From an uncultured Ruminococcus sp. (GTDB taxonomy: Bacteria; Bacillota; Clostridia; Oscillospirales; Acutalibacteraceae): a DNA stretch of 58,587 nucleotides. Shown in pieces: positions 8,194 through 15,732 of the stretch (its first letter is position 1; the number at the start of each line of letters is the position of its first letter). The stretch is from assembly GCA_902761345.1 (NCBI GenBank), contig CACWKD010000008.1, positions 1-58,587 of the forward strand, read 5' to 3'. The notes beneath the pieces are model-generated. The model saw only the letters and a program-made list of their open reading frames with translations, searched no databases and was not told where the DNA came from. A program made the position numbers and the translations under genes.

Positions 8194-10432
8194 AACGTGT
8201 CACTCCTCCCGTATATTCTTGTTTGACGTTTACATTGCCCTTACCGCTGTATTCAAGGTCTATTTTGCCGTTTCCGTTTGTAGTATAAATGACGGACGCG
8301 TTATTTGCACTGTCTGTAAGCTCTTCGCAATCGTCTTTATAAGCTGAAATAATTACATTGGGTTTACCTATAAAACTCATATTTCGGGGCAGTTCGCTCA
8401 TAACAATGTAATCGCAGTTTTTATATTGAAAGGGTACAAGCTCATAGTCGCCTCCGTTTGGACAGATAAGAAAATCTTTGTCATAGATCCGTATATACTG
8501 CCATACTCCGCTGTCGGTTCGTATAAGAGTTACGCTGACAGAATCCGCAATTTCGATATTGTTTATGTCTGAGTCCGCATAAATGACGTCTGTGCCGATA
8601 TATCGCTGATAAGCATATCTGTATTTTTGTTTGTAATTTGTGCATACTACAATTTTTTTCGCATTAAAATCTCTCAGTATTCTGCGGCAGTAGCTGTATC
8701 CCTCATAACGTGAATAATTTGTATCAAATATACAATCAATGGTGTCAAAGCTTTCAAGGCTGTTTTTTATTTGGCTGTACTGATACTTTTCTCCCGTGGA
8801 ATTAAGCAGGAATACTTTGTCGTTTTTCTCAAGCGTTACCGTAAGACCGTTTCCGACGTCAAGCACAGACAATGTTACGGTATCGTAAGAAAAAACAGTA
8901 TCTGTAACGTAAATTCCCGCAAGAACCAATACTGCTATCATCGAAATATATTTTATAGTTTTCTTGTTCATCATATAAAAAGCGGCAAGAAAAATTATAC
9001 TCATAAAGAACCAAATATATATTTTATTGTTATCGGTTTTTACGCTTGAAAACGGAAGTTCTTCAAACATTTCTGCCATACGGATAAACAGTTTAGCAGT
9101 TAATCCTGCGATACACAAAAATGGCTTTGCCGCAAAAACAAGCTTTATTGCAGAGAATATCGCCCCTGTTAAAGCAGAGATGATCATGATACCTGTAAAA
9201 GGAACAAGCAAAATATTAATAACTATCATATACGGTGATACAGAGCCTACATAGAAGATAAGGAACGGCAGAGAACCTATCGAAGCGGAAACCGAAGCAG
9301 AAATAGGGGAGGTAATTGTTTTTATACCTCTGTATGGTTCAAATTTGCTGCGAAGATATTTTTCTATGGGCTGAGAGAAAAGCATTATCGCCAATGTACA
9401 CGAGAATGACCACAGCAAGCCTATATCTCCTACATTCAGAGGGTCAAGGCATAATATCATTCCCGCAAGACCCAAGGATTCTATACTGTCTGCTTTTTCG
9501 TACAGTGCCCAAGCAATCGTAGATAAGCTGAGCATAACAGCGGCTCTTATAACTGAAAATCCCATACCTGTCATCAGAGCAAAACCCCATACGAAAACAA
9601 GTTCAAGTATAGCTGAAACCTTTCTGCTTTTTGAGAACTTTCTTGTGACAAGACGTACAATACCTGCAATTATAGAGAGGTGCATTCCCGATACTACAAG
9701 GATATGCGATATACCAAGCTTTCTGAAATTGTCATATACTTCATCGCTTAAATATTGTCTGTCGCCTGTAATTACTGCCGTACAGACTTTTGCTTCATCA
9801 TATGAAAGATACTTTTCAAAGGTGTTTGAAGCAGTCCTTCTCATATCCGAGAAAACCGCATAGAACGGACGTTTATCACAAGGTATAATTTTGTATTCGC
9901 TGTCATAGTTCGGGTTGATATATGTGCTTAAAAATATTTTCCTTGCTCCGTAATAGGACGAATAACCGTACCCGTACTCAAAGACAGATGAGAGTTTAGC
10001 TTTTCCCTCTATTCTGTCATAGATATTTGCAGGTTCGGTATATGACGATGAAACAAGGATTTTTATGTTTTTCTTCTCTCCGTTTACTTTATCTGTACGA
10101 ACAGTAAAGCTTGTTGTAGTGCCCGATGTTTTCGGTTCGGATATTATCATTCCCGAAAACTGCACAGCCTTGCCGTCAAACTCGTCTGTTATCGGAAGAA
10201 CATAGAAGTTTACCACAGCACAGTAGGCTAATATTGAAACACAAGCAGTTATACAGCACAATGCCCCTGCGGCGGTTTTCTTTTTTGTAAACTTATGTAC
10301 ACAAAGCAGTACCGCAAACATAACAAAACACACCGCAGCACAGTAAGGTGCCGCAGTGTGAAATGCTGCTGCGAACACAAGTGAAAGTATCATGCTGAAC
10401 CCTATACACGCAAACGGTCTTTTCACTTGCAT
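8177..10432 (-). CDS. comEC: ComEC/Rec2-type DNA uptake channel with degenerate metallo-beta-lactamase domain
   Basis: 751 residues from ATG 10432 (AGGAG just upstream; a GTG at 10426 has better spacing and is an alternative). ComEC forms the membrane channel for single-stranded DNA entry in competence. Two N-terminal membrane helices are followed by an OB-like DUF4131 region (about 75-170), then the competence domain with SHILVVSGMHLSI near residue 245 and GMGFSVIRAAVML near 290, and a series of membrane helices to about 500. The C-terminal region starts like the usual metallo-beta-lactamase module (VLDVGNGLTVTL). The H-x-H-x-D-H site is replaced by residues such as DTNYSRYEGY, and I find no other His cluster, so nuclease activity of this domain is doubtful. 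Confidence 0.92.
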   Translation of the reverse strand: MQVKRPFACIGFSMILSLVFAAAFHTAAPYCAAVCFVMFAVLLCVHKFTKKKTAAGALCCITACVSILAYCAVVNFYVLPITDEFDGKAVQFSGMIISEPKTSGTTTSFTVRTDKVNGEKKNIKILVSSSYTEPANIYDRIEGKAKLSSVFEYGYGYSSYYGARKIFLSTYINPNYDSEYKIIPCDKRPFYAVFSDMRRTASNTFEKYLSYDEAKVCTAVITGDRQYLSDEVYDNFRKLGISHILVVSGMHLSIIAGIVRLVTRKFSKSRKVSAILELVFVWGFALMTGMGFSVIRAAVMLSLSTIAWALYEKADSIESLGLAGMILCLDPLNVGDIGLLWSFSCTLAIMLFSQPIEKYLRSKFEPYRGIKTITSPISASVSASIGSLPFLIFYVGSVSPYMIVINILLVPFTGIMIISALTGAIFSAIKLVFAAKPFLCIAGLTAKLFIRMAEMFEELPFSSVKTDNNKIYIWFFMSIIFLAAFYMMNKKTIKYISMIAVLVLAGIYVTDTVFSYDTVTLSVLDVGNGLTVTLEKNDKVFLLNSTGEKYQYSQIKNSLESFDTIDCIFDTNYSRYEGYSYCRRILRDFNAKKIVVCTNYKQKYRYAYQRYIGTDVIYADSDINNIEIADSVSVTLIRTDSGVWQYIRIYDKDFLICPNGGDYELVPFQYKNCDYIVMSELPRNMSFIGKPNVIISAYKDDCEELTDSANNASVIYTTNGNGKIDLEYSGKGNVNVKQEYTGGVTRYASGE

Positions 10433-10450
10433 TACTCCTATCACTTTGTA

Positions 10451-10987
10451 TTATTTAGGAAACAGAGGAAGCTTTTCAAGATATATAATGTCGTTGCGTT
10501 CGGCAGCGTCACCCTCTGCAAGGACGGCAGCTTTGCCGACTATAATTCCGCCTGCCTGTTTAACAAGCTCCTCCAAAACATACAGCGACGCACCTGTGCT
10601 GATTACATCATCTACAATAAGAACTCTCTTGCCCTTAATTCTGTCTGCTCTTTCCTTAGCAAGGTACAATCTCTGTACTGCGTTGGTCGTGATAGATTTT
10701 ACCTCAAACGAAATCGGGTTTTTATCATAAGTTTTGATAGACTTTCTTGCTATCTCATAATCACGGCAGCCCTGTCTTGCAATTTCGTAGCAAAGAGGAA
10801 TACCTTTTGCTTCTGCTGTAACTACAATATCATGTTCGGGGCATTTTGCAAGTAAAGCTGCCGAAACTGCTTCTGTTATCTCTACATCTCCGAACATAAC
10901 AAAGGCTGCTATATCAAGAGTATCGCTTACGGAACAAAGCGGTAATTCACGTTCAAGTCCTGCAATAGTCATTTTATATGAATCCAT
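10451..10987 (-). CDS. Adenine/purine phosphoribosyltransferase-family protein
   Basis: 178 residues from ATG 10987, chosen because AGGTGG lies 5 bases upstream. The PRPP-binding signature VLIVDDVISTGAS is at about residues 119-131 and the flexible-loop/hood segments are typical of the APRT/XPRT fold (EAKGIPLCYEIA near 70 recalls the EARGF motif of adenine phosphoribosyltransferases). It would transfer phosphoribose from PRPP to a purine base, a salvage step. The E-A-K-G-I-P variant of E-A-R-G-F makes plain Apt less certain, and related clostridial proteins include xanthine-type enzymes, so no gene symbol is given. It sits between HIT and comEC in the same unit. Confidence 0.86.
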   Translation of the reverse strand: MDSYKMTIAGLERELPLCSVSDTLDIAAFVMFGDVEITEAVSAALLAKCPEHDIVVTAEAKGIPLCYEIARQGCRDYEIARKSIKTYDKNPISFEVKSITTNAVQRLYLAKERADRIKGKRVLIVDDVISTGASLYVLEELVKQAGGIIVGKAAVLAEGDAAERNDIIYLEKLPLFPK

Positions 10988-11028
10988 TTTATCCACCTCA
11001 AAATTCTCTTTATTTTTCGTTTGATATT

Positions 11029-11367
11029 TCAAATTATCTTATCGCCCATAGTTTTTCCGCCGAGCAAATGGAAATGCAGGTGTTTGACGGTTTGTCCTGC
11101 GTCCTCACCGCAGTTGTTGATGATTCTGTAACCGTTTTCAAGACCCATACTTGCTGCAATTTTCTTAGCTGCAAGAAATACTTTTCCGATGAGTTCAGCG
11201 TCATTCTCCTCAATATCGTTGGCAGAAGCAATATGCTTTTTTGGAACGATAAGAACATGAACAGGCATCTGAGGATTGAGGTCATTAAACGCTGTAACAA
11301 AATCGTCCTCATAAACCTTTGTGGAGGGTATATTTCCCTTTATTATTTCGCAAAAAATACAATCCAT
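11029..11367 (-). CDS. HIT-family (Hint-type) nucleotide hydrolase
   Basis: 112 residues from ATG 11367; AAAGGAG lies nine bases upstream, and an ATG at 11376 overlaps that site. HIT proteins hydrolyse nucleoside phosphoramidates or adenylylated compounds. The zinc-like DCIFCEII motif is at the N-terminus, the substrate loop is DLNPQMPVHVLIVPKKH, and the catalytic histidine triad is HLHFHLLGG near residue 97. A strong promoter lies 37 bases upstream, so this is the first gene of the unit running down to ybaK. Confidence 0.95.
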   Translation of the reverse strand: MDCIFCEIIKGNIPSTKVYEDDFVTAFNDLNPQMPVHVLIVPKKHIASANDIEENDAELIGKVFLAAKKIAASMGLENGYRIINNCGEDAGQTVKHLHFHLLGGKTMGDKII

Positions 11368-11403
11368 AACGGACATCTCCTTTAAATATTATTTAACAAG
11401 TAA

Positions 11404-11432
11404 ATTCTATCATATTTTGTGACAAATGTCAA
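11404..11432 (-). promoter_or_regulatory. Strong sigma-A promoter for the HIT-to-ybaK operon
   Basis: On the minus strand TTGACA (plus 11427-11432), a 17-base spacer, and TAGAAT (plus 11404-11409). Genes downstream on the minus strand follow with short gaps or overlaps from 11367 down to 4344. Confidence 0.82.
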
Positions 11433-11441
11433 AAGAAATGT

Positions 11442-11479
11442 GATAAAAAACAAGACAGGATACATTGATTTATCCTGTC
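11442..11479 (-). terminator. Intrinsic terminator of the XRE regulator gene
   Basis: GACAGGATA at 11454-11462 pairs perfectly with TATCCTGTC at 11471-11479 around an 8-base loop. On the minus strand the stem is followed by TTGTTTTTT. It isolates the regulator from the HIT operon promoter. Confidence 0.88.
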
Positions 11480-11496
11480 TGATAGTATGTATTATT

Positions 11497-12954
11497 TTAG
11501 ATTTCGTCGTTGATTACCATATTAAGGGCTTGCTTTAGAAATTCTTCCGTTTCTTCTTCTGTATAGCAGAGTTGCTTTTTTTCAATGTAATCAAGATAGT
11601 TAGTAACTGTGTTATATATAGACGACTCTGCAATATTTGTTTGATATATATTATCCTCGCTCGAATATCTGAGTGTAACTTCGTGGTTTTCGGGATTCCA
11701 GTACACTTGTATTGTATTGGAAAGATTGGCTGTACTTTTTAACAGTTTATAATCGTGGATCTTTTTTTCGTAAAAATACATCATTCTCTTTAGAAGTATT
11801 ATTTTAACTTCTTTTGTGAATGGTCTGTAAAATTTACTGGGGAATTCCCCTATTCTTCCCGTGCGTAATATATCTAAGATACCGTCTTTGCTGCACAAGC
11901 ATAGAGTGTAGCTTGTGGGCGGTGTATGTTCCATATCATTCCAATCACCGTGTATGCTTATAAGCGAATCTATGAGTGGTTTTTTCATCGGAAAGTCAAT
12001 AATAATTTCGTTGAGTATTTTACTTCCGAAGCAGGGTACGATACATGGTTGCTTAAAGATCGTGCCCATTTTGGTTGCTGTGATTACTATATTGCTCTCT
12101 TTAATGGCGTATGTATATGAACCCTTTTCAAGAAACGGCGAACATTTATTCTTCAGGTCAAGAAAATGCTTGTCAAGAAGCTTAATGAATTCATTATCTT
12201 TAGTAAAGTAACCTTTCTGCATTTCATAATCAAAAAGAAGAGCACAGTTATCTGTAAGAATTAAATTCGGCAACAAACTTGCTGTGCTTAGGTGACTTTG
12301 AACCATATCGTAATGATAATACACATAAAAATTTTTAAGGCAAAATGCAGGTGTGACTAATTCTTCAATAGAATTTAGATTTGTATAGCATTTTTCCACT
12401 GTCTTTTCGAGGCAGATTATCTGCTCTATCTTTTTGCACGAACTGCCGAATACGGGAGTGAGCATACCTTCGATTTTATTGTAAGTGGGCTGCATTAATA
12501 GCTTTAAGCTTACATCGTTGTCGGAATTTTTTTCATTTTCAAATATATGAAGTGCACACCCGACAATCGCCTGTGGTGTTGTAAGGTACATTGTGTCTTT
12601 TGCAAAGCTGTAATTATTCGAGTATAAATCAGCTGTAACAGAAGATAAATGCTGATTATTGAAAGTATCTGCGTTTGACAGAGTTTCCATAAGACGATTT
12701 ACAAAATGAAAGCTCGATACAACTTCGTCACCCAGTGTCTGTTTGTCAAATTCTTCGAGAAACTCATTTTTTTCCTTTGCAGACATACACAATCTTACCG
12801 CCATATCTTCTACAGTTTCAATGTTCAGCGGTTTTCTGTTTCCTTTGGTATAGCGGAACAGCATTGACCTGTCTATACCTATAATTTTTGAAGCCTGAGA
12901 TATTGAAAGATTATTGTTTGAAAGGTAATTGCTAAGATACTCTGAAAAACTCAT
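11497..12954 (-). CDS. Large XRE/Cro-CI-type HTH protein, unknown effector domain
   Basis: 485 residues. The first ~65 residues form a Cro/CI helix-turn-helix: SISQASKIIGIDRSMLFRYTKGNRKPLN, with the recognition helix around residues 27-37. The remaining ~420 residues match no domain I recognise. They look like a soluble alpha/beta sensor region with Cys and aromatic residues and no membrane helices. A central segment (GRIGEFPSKFYRPFTKEVKIILLKRMMYFYEKKI) could be an effector-binding or phosphotransfer-like region, but I cannot assign it. GAGGTG seven bases before the ATG supports the start. The gene stands alone, with its own terminator and a palindrome near its promoter. Single large XRE proteins like this can be autoregulated or control distant genes; no target is evident here. 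Confidence 0.8.
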   Translation of the reverse strand: MSFSEYLSNYLSNNNLSISQASKIIGIDRSMLFRYTKGNRKPLNIETVEDMAVRLCMSAKEKNEFLEEFDKQTLGDEVVSSFHFVNRLMETLSNADTFNNQHLSSVTADLYSNNYSFAKDTMYLTTPQAIVGCALHIFENEKNSDNDVSLKLLMQPTYNKIEGMLTPVFGSSCKKIEQIICLEKTVEKCYTNLNSIEELVTPAFCLKNFYVYYHYDMVQSHLSTASLLPNLILTDNCALLFDYEMQKGYFTKDNEFIKLLDKHFLDLKNKCSPFLEKGSYTYAIKESNIVITATKMGTIFKQPCIVPCFGSKILNEIIIDFPMKKPLIDSLISIHGDWNDMEHTPPTSYTLCLCSKDGILDILRTGRIGEFPSKFYRPFTKEVKIILLKRMMYFYEKKIHDYKLLKSTANLSNTIQVYWNPENHEVTLRYSSEDNIYQTNIAESSIYNTVTNYLDYIEKKQLCYTEEETEEFLKQALNMVINDEI

Positions 12955-12993
12955 GAAGCTACACCTCTGTTAAATAATATAACATAACAGTAA

Positions 12994-13018
12994 TACTAAA
13001 AAAATTAGTAATATTATA
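12994..13018 (-). promoter_or_regulatory. Putative -10 box and overlapping operator of the XRE gene
   Basis: On the minus strand a TATAAT (plus 13013-13018) is followed directly by a palindrome, TACTAA-5 nt-TTAGTA (12994-13010). A dyad at the transcription start is where an autoregulator would bind. The -35 is weak, and the A/T-rich palindrome could be chance. Confidence 0.35.
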
Positions 13019-13171
13019 GCTGTTTTTTGTGTAATTATAATGATATTAAAGAAAAAAGGCACTTTTTTTATATATAAAATCTATAATTGTTAGGTAATGG
13101 CATATAAAGTCAAATAATTTTGTTGCTCGCTTTGTTGTCAGGTAAAATATGCTAAAGAATAAGAAAAGATA

Positions 13172-13200
13172 TAGAAAAGATTTAAAATTTGCGATATAAT
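13172..13200 (+). promoter_or_regulatory. Promoter of the candidate small RNA
   Basis: TAGAAA at 13172-13177, 17-base spacer, consensus TATAAT at 13195-13200. No open reading frame of any size follows before the terminator-like hairpin at 13264-13304. The rest of the 12955-13311 intergenic region is A/T-rich with nothing else I can assign. Confidence 0.5.
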
Positions 13201-13206
13201 GGTATT

Positions 13207-13316
13207 GACAGCAAAGAGCTGTTATAAATATGAGTTCTTCTTTCTTTCGATATGTACATTAATCTTAGGGGTGCATCTGTATGACAGCAGATAGCACCCC
13301 TAAGGTGTTTATTATT
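13207..13316 (+). ncRNA. Candidate small noncoding RNA (about 110 nt)
   Basis: Between the promoter at 13172-13200 and the next gene (opposite strand, ending 13312) lies a stretch with two hairpins. A short one near the 5' end is ACAGC-AAAGA-GCTGT (13208-13222). A long one is CTTAGGGGTGC (13264-13274) paired with GCACCCCTAAG (13294-13304), its upper stem extended by ATCTG/CAGAT. The latter is followed by GTGTTTATTATTTTAT, a moderate U-tract. The only small reading frame (10 codons from 13230) lacks a ribosome site. The hairpin could simply be a terminator facing the rlmA gene, but no gene on the plus strand needs terminating. Confidence 0.4.
13264..13312 (+). terminator. Long hairpin with U-rich tail
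   Basis: The 11-base perfect arms 13264-13274 and 13294-13304 extend to about 16 pairs with one bulge. The plus-strand tail is U-rich and the minus-strand tail is not. It may serve the candidate sRNA, or act as a bidirectional barrier at the end of rlmA. Confidence 0.6.
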
Positions 13317-14121
13317 TTATAAATAATTCTACTCCAAATTCAGCTTGTATATCAAGCTGATTTATTATATCAAGTTTTTCTTGGTCTGTTCTTGAAGTTT
13401 TATAGTAATAGGGCGTCATCATAAATAACGCTTTGATGTCATCGTTTGTTTCAAGATGTAAAGTATATTTTATTTCGTGCAAGTCTTTAAGTGTAAATCC
13501 GTTAAGCAAATGAGTTTCCTCGGGATTTTTGTACGGTGTATCGTATACAGCGGCTTTAAGTTCAAAAAGGTGGTTTTTAAGCGGTACAGCCCTTATAAGA
13601 ATACCGTCCTTTTTAAGCACACGGAAATATTCATCTGCGCAGGTTGGTGAGAAAATGTTTAAAAGCACATCGAAGCTTTCATCTGCAAAAGGCAGCTTGT
13701 TACAGCCTGCCGCCGCAAGTGTAATATCCTCGTCACGTCTGTGTGCAAACCTTAATGCGTCCTTTGAAATATCTATTCCGTACATCTCGCATTTTGGAAC
13801 ACGATTTTTTATGTTAGCGGAATAATAACCCTCTCCGCACCCTGCGTCCAGTACAGTTAAAGGACTGCCGCCGGATTTAACGGATACTATTTCCGCAATA
13901 CAGTCAAGCAGAGGTTTGTAGTAGTTTTTGTTTAAAAAATCCTGCCTTGACTGTATCATTAATTTATCGTCGCCGTGACGTTTCTTGGAGGATTTCTGCG
14001 ACATAAGGAGATTTACATATCCGTACTTGGAAACATCATATGAATGACGGTTTTCACAGATATATGCCTTATCCCTCAACGTAAGGGTACGTCTGCAAAC
14101 AGGGCAAATAAATATATCCAT
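13312..14121 (-). CDS. rlmA: RlmA-type 23S rRNA (guanine-N1) methyltransferase
   Basis: 269 residues from ATG 14121. The N-terminal zinc site ICPVCRR...ICENRHSYD (about residues 5-30) is characteristic of RlmA/TlrB, followed by the SAM-binding fold: VLDAGCGEGYYS (motif I, about 90), GIDISKDAL, and FSPTCADEYFRVLKKDG. These enzymes methylate G745 or G748 in helix 35 of 23S rRNA; the TlrB branch confers resistance to some macrolides, but sequence alone does not separate the two well. GGAGG lies 11 bases upstream. The start is one base from the SDR stop, so the genes are an operon. Confidence 0.86.
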   Translation of the reverse strand: MDIFICPVCRRTLTLRDKAYICENRHSYDVSKYGYVNLLMSQKSSKKRHGDDKLMIQSRQDFLNKNYYKPLLDCIAEIVSVKSGGSPLTVLDAGCGEGYYSANIKNRVPKCEMYGIDISKDALRFAHRRDEDITLAAAGCNKLPFADESFDVLLNIFSPTCADEYFRVLKKDGILIRAVPLKNHLFELKAAVYDTPYKNPEETHLLNGFTLKDLHEIKYTLHLETNDDIKALFMMTPYYYKTSRTDQEKLDIINQLDIQAEFGVELFIK

Positions 14122-14122
14122 A

Positions 14123-14863
14123 TCAGCAAAAACCTCCGTCAACACCGAGTACTTGACCTGTTATAAAATCTGCGTTATCCGATGCAAGAAAGGAAACTGC
14201 CTTTGCAACATCTTCGACAGTGCCCAATCTGCCGAGCGGAGTTTCTTCTGCAAGTGATGATATTGTTTCTTCGTCAAGTTCGTTTGTGAGCATATCTGTG
14301 AGAATACACCCGGGTGCTACTGCGTTTACAGTTATTCCGGAGGGGGCGACTTCTTTTGCAAGAGCTTTTGTAAGACCTATAACGCCCGCTTTTACAGCAG
14401 AATAATGTACCTCGCACGACGCACCGTAAACACCCCATACTGAGGAAATGTTGATTATCCTGCCGTTTTTTCGCCTTATCATATCGGGCAGAGCGCTTTG
14501 ACAGCAGTTGAATACTCCGCTCAAGTTTACAGCTACCATTCTATCCCAGTCGTCCTGTGTTATATCCGTAAACAGTTTTTGCTGAGAAATTCCTGCATTG
14601 TTTACAAGCACATCTATTTTGCCGAAAGTTTTTTTTGCATAGAAAATCATTCTGTCAACGTCATCTCTTTTTGATACATCACATTTAAATATGCAGCCGT
14701 CACCGCCGTTTTCAATTATGTTTTTAAGAACTTCGTTTACAGCTTTTTCCGAGTGGGAATAGTTCAAAACAACCCTGTACCCTGATTTTGCAAGAGCTTT
14801 TGCAATAGACGCACCTATTCCTCTTGACGCACCTGTTACAACGGCACAGCCTTTATTATTCAT
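14123..14863 (-). CDS. SDR-family 3-oxoacyl-ACP reductase-like oxidoreductase
   Basis: 246 residues. Classical short-chain dehydrogenase: NAD(P) motif TGASRGIG (about residues 10-17), NNAG (about 88-91), catalytic Ser in INISSVWG, Tyr-x-x-x-Lys as YSAVK, and the C-terminal ITGQVLGVDGG. It is the FabG type by sequence. Its setting next to a flavin reductase and rRNA methyltransferase, not with fab genes, means the in vivo substrate may differ, so no symbol is assigned. The ATG at 14863 overlaps the flavin reductase 3' end by eight bases. Confidence 0.88.
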   Translation of the reverse strand: MNNKGCAVVTGASRGIGASIAKALAKSGYRVVLNYSHSEKAVNEVLKNIIENGGDGCIFKCDVSKRDDVDRMIFYAKKTFGKIDVLVNNAGISQQKLFTDITQDDWDRMVAVNLSGVFNCCQSALPDMIRRKNGRIINISSVWGVYGASCEVHYSAVKAGVIGLTKALAKEVAPSGITVNAVAPGCILTDMLTNELDEETISSLAEETPLGRLGTVEDVAKAVSFLASDNADFITGQVLGVDGGFC

Positions 14864-15356
14864 CTATAAGCACCTTGACGATCTCTGCAACATACATTGT
14901 ATGATAATCGTTGTCTTTATAATAATCAAGCAGTGACTTATCTATGATACAGTCCTCGGATAACTGCTGAGCGTACAGCTTGCGACAGACAAGAACAATT
15001 TTAGCCTGCTTAAAGTAGGGGGCTTTCTCGTCAAACACGGGAATAAGTCCTGTTTCCTTTATTTTGTCAACATCTTTACCCGAGTTTCTTCCGCAGAATT
15101 TAACTGCCGAACGCATTTCATCGGAATATCCCGACATTGTGAAGTAATCCCCGTTGTCTATAAATTCCTTTGTATATCTCTGAGGTCGAACAAAAACCAA
15201 AGCAACAGGTTTATTCCAAAGAATGCCCGTACAGCCCCAGCTGATAGTCATTGTGTTGAGTTTATCCTTATCGCCTGCCGTTAAGAGCATCCAGTTTCTG
15301 CCGATAGCATTAAACATATTTTCGTTAAGTTCGGAATGGTTGATCTCCTTCATCAT
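14856..15356 (-). CDS. Flavin reductase-like FMN-binding protein
   Basis: 166 residues. The split-barrel FMN-binding fold of the flavin-reductase family is suggested by WMLLTAGDKDKLNTMTISWG near residue 22, WNKPVALVFVRPQRYT, and DYFTMSGYS. Members either reduce free flavin with NAD(P)H or use bound FMN in other reductions. GGGAG lies nine bases before the ATG at 15356; a second ATG follows directly. First gene of the flavin reductase-SDR-rlmA unit. I do not see a strong promoter in the A/T-rich upstream stretch. Confidence 0.8.
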   Translation of the reverse strand: MMKEINHSELNENMFNAIGRNWMLLTAGDKDKLNTMTISWGCTGILWNKPVALVFVRPQRYTKEFIDNGDYFTMSGYSDEMRSAVKFCGRNSGKDVDKIKETGLIPVFDEKAPYFKQAKIVLVCRKLYAQQLSEDCIIDKSLLDYYKDNDYHTMYVAEIVKVLIDE

Positions 15357-15627
15357 AATAAAAAACTCCCTTCAAATTGTTCTTCGGAGAATTTATTCTT
15401 TCGGTAAATTGAAAAAAATCACATAAAAGCCTAAAAATATGCACAATTTACTTGAAAAAATCTCCGGAATTTATTATACTATAAATATGTGCTGATGTAA
15501 AGTCGGAGCGTTACGGTTTTTTTGCAAAAATTATTATTTTGTAAATGCGGTAAAGCTCCTGCTATATATGCATAATATACATTAAAAATGCAAAGATATG
15601 CATAATAAACCATTTAAATTAAATTTA

Positions 15628-15645
15628 TTTGAATAAATATTCAGA
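15628..15645 (+). promoter_or_regulatory. ARG box (ArgR/AhrC operator) upstream of argG
   Basis: TTTGAATAAATATTCAGA matches the 18-base ARG box palindrome (W-N-TGAAT-N4-ATTCA-N-W) at every conserved position. It ends seven bases before the -35 of the argG promoter. In the same region the word TATGCATAATA occurs twice (about 15567 and 15597). The intergenic stretch 15357-15732 otherwise holds only A/T-rich sequence. No argR gene is in the window. Confidence 0.75.
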
Positions 15646-15652
15646 AAAAGAC

Positions 15653-15680
15653 TTGATTTTTTGCATAAACGGTGTATAAT
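15653..15680 (+). promoter_or_regulatory. Promoter of argG
   Basis: TTGATT at 15653-15658, 16-base spacer, TATAAT at 15675-15680, with a leader of about 45 bases before the ATG at 15733. Confidence 0.75.
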
Positions 15681-15732
15681 ATATACATTGTGTTTTGCAT
15701 TTTGTAAATTTATATATTCGGAGGAAACTGTT

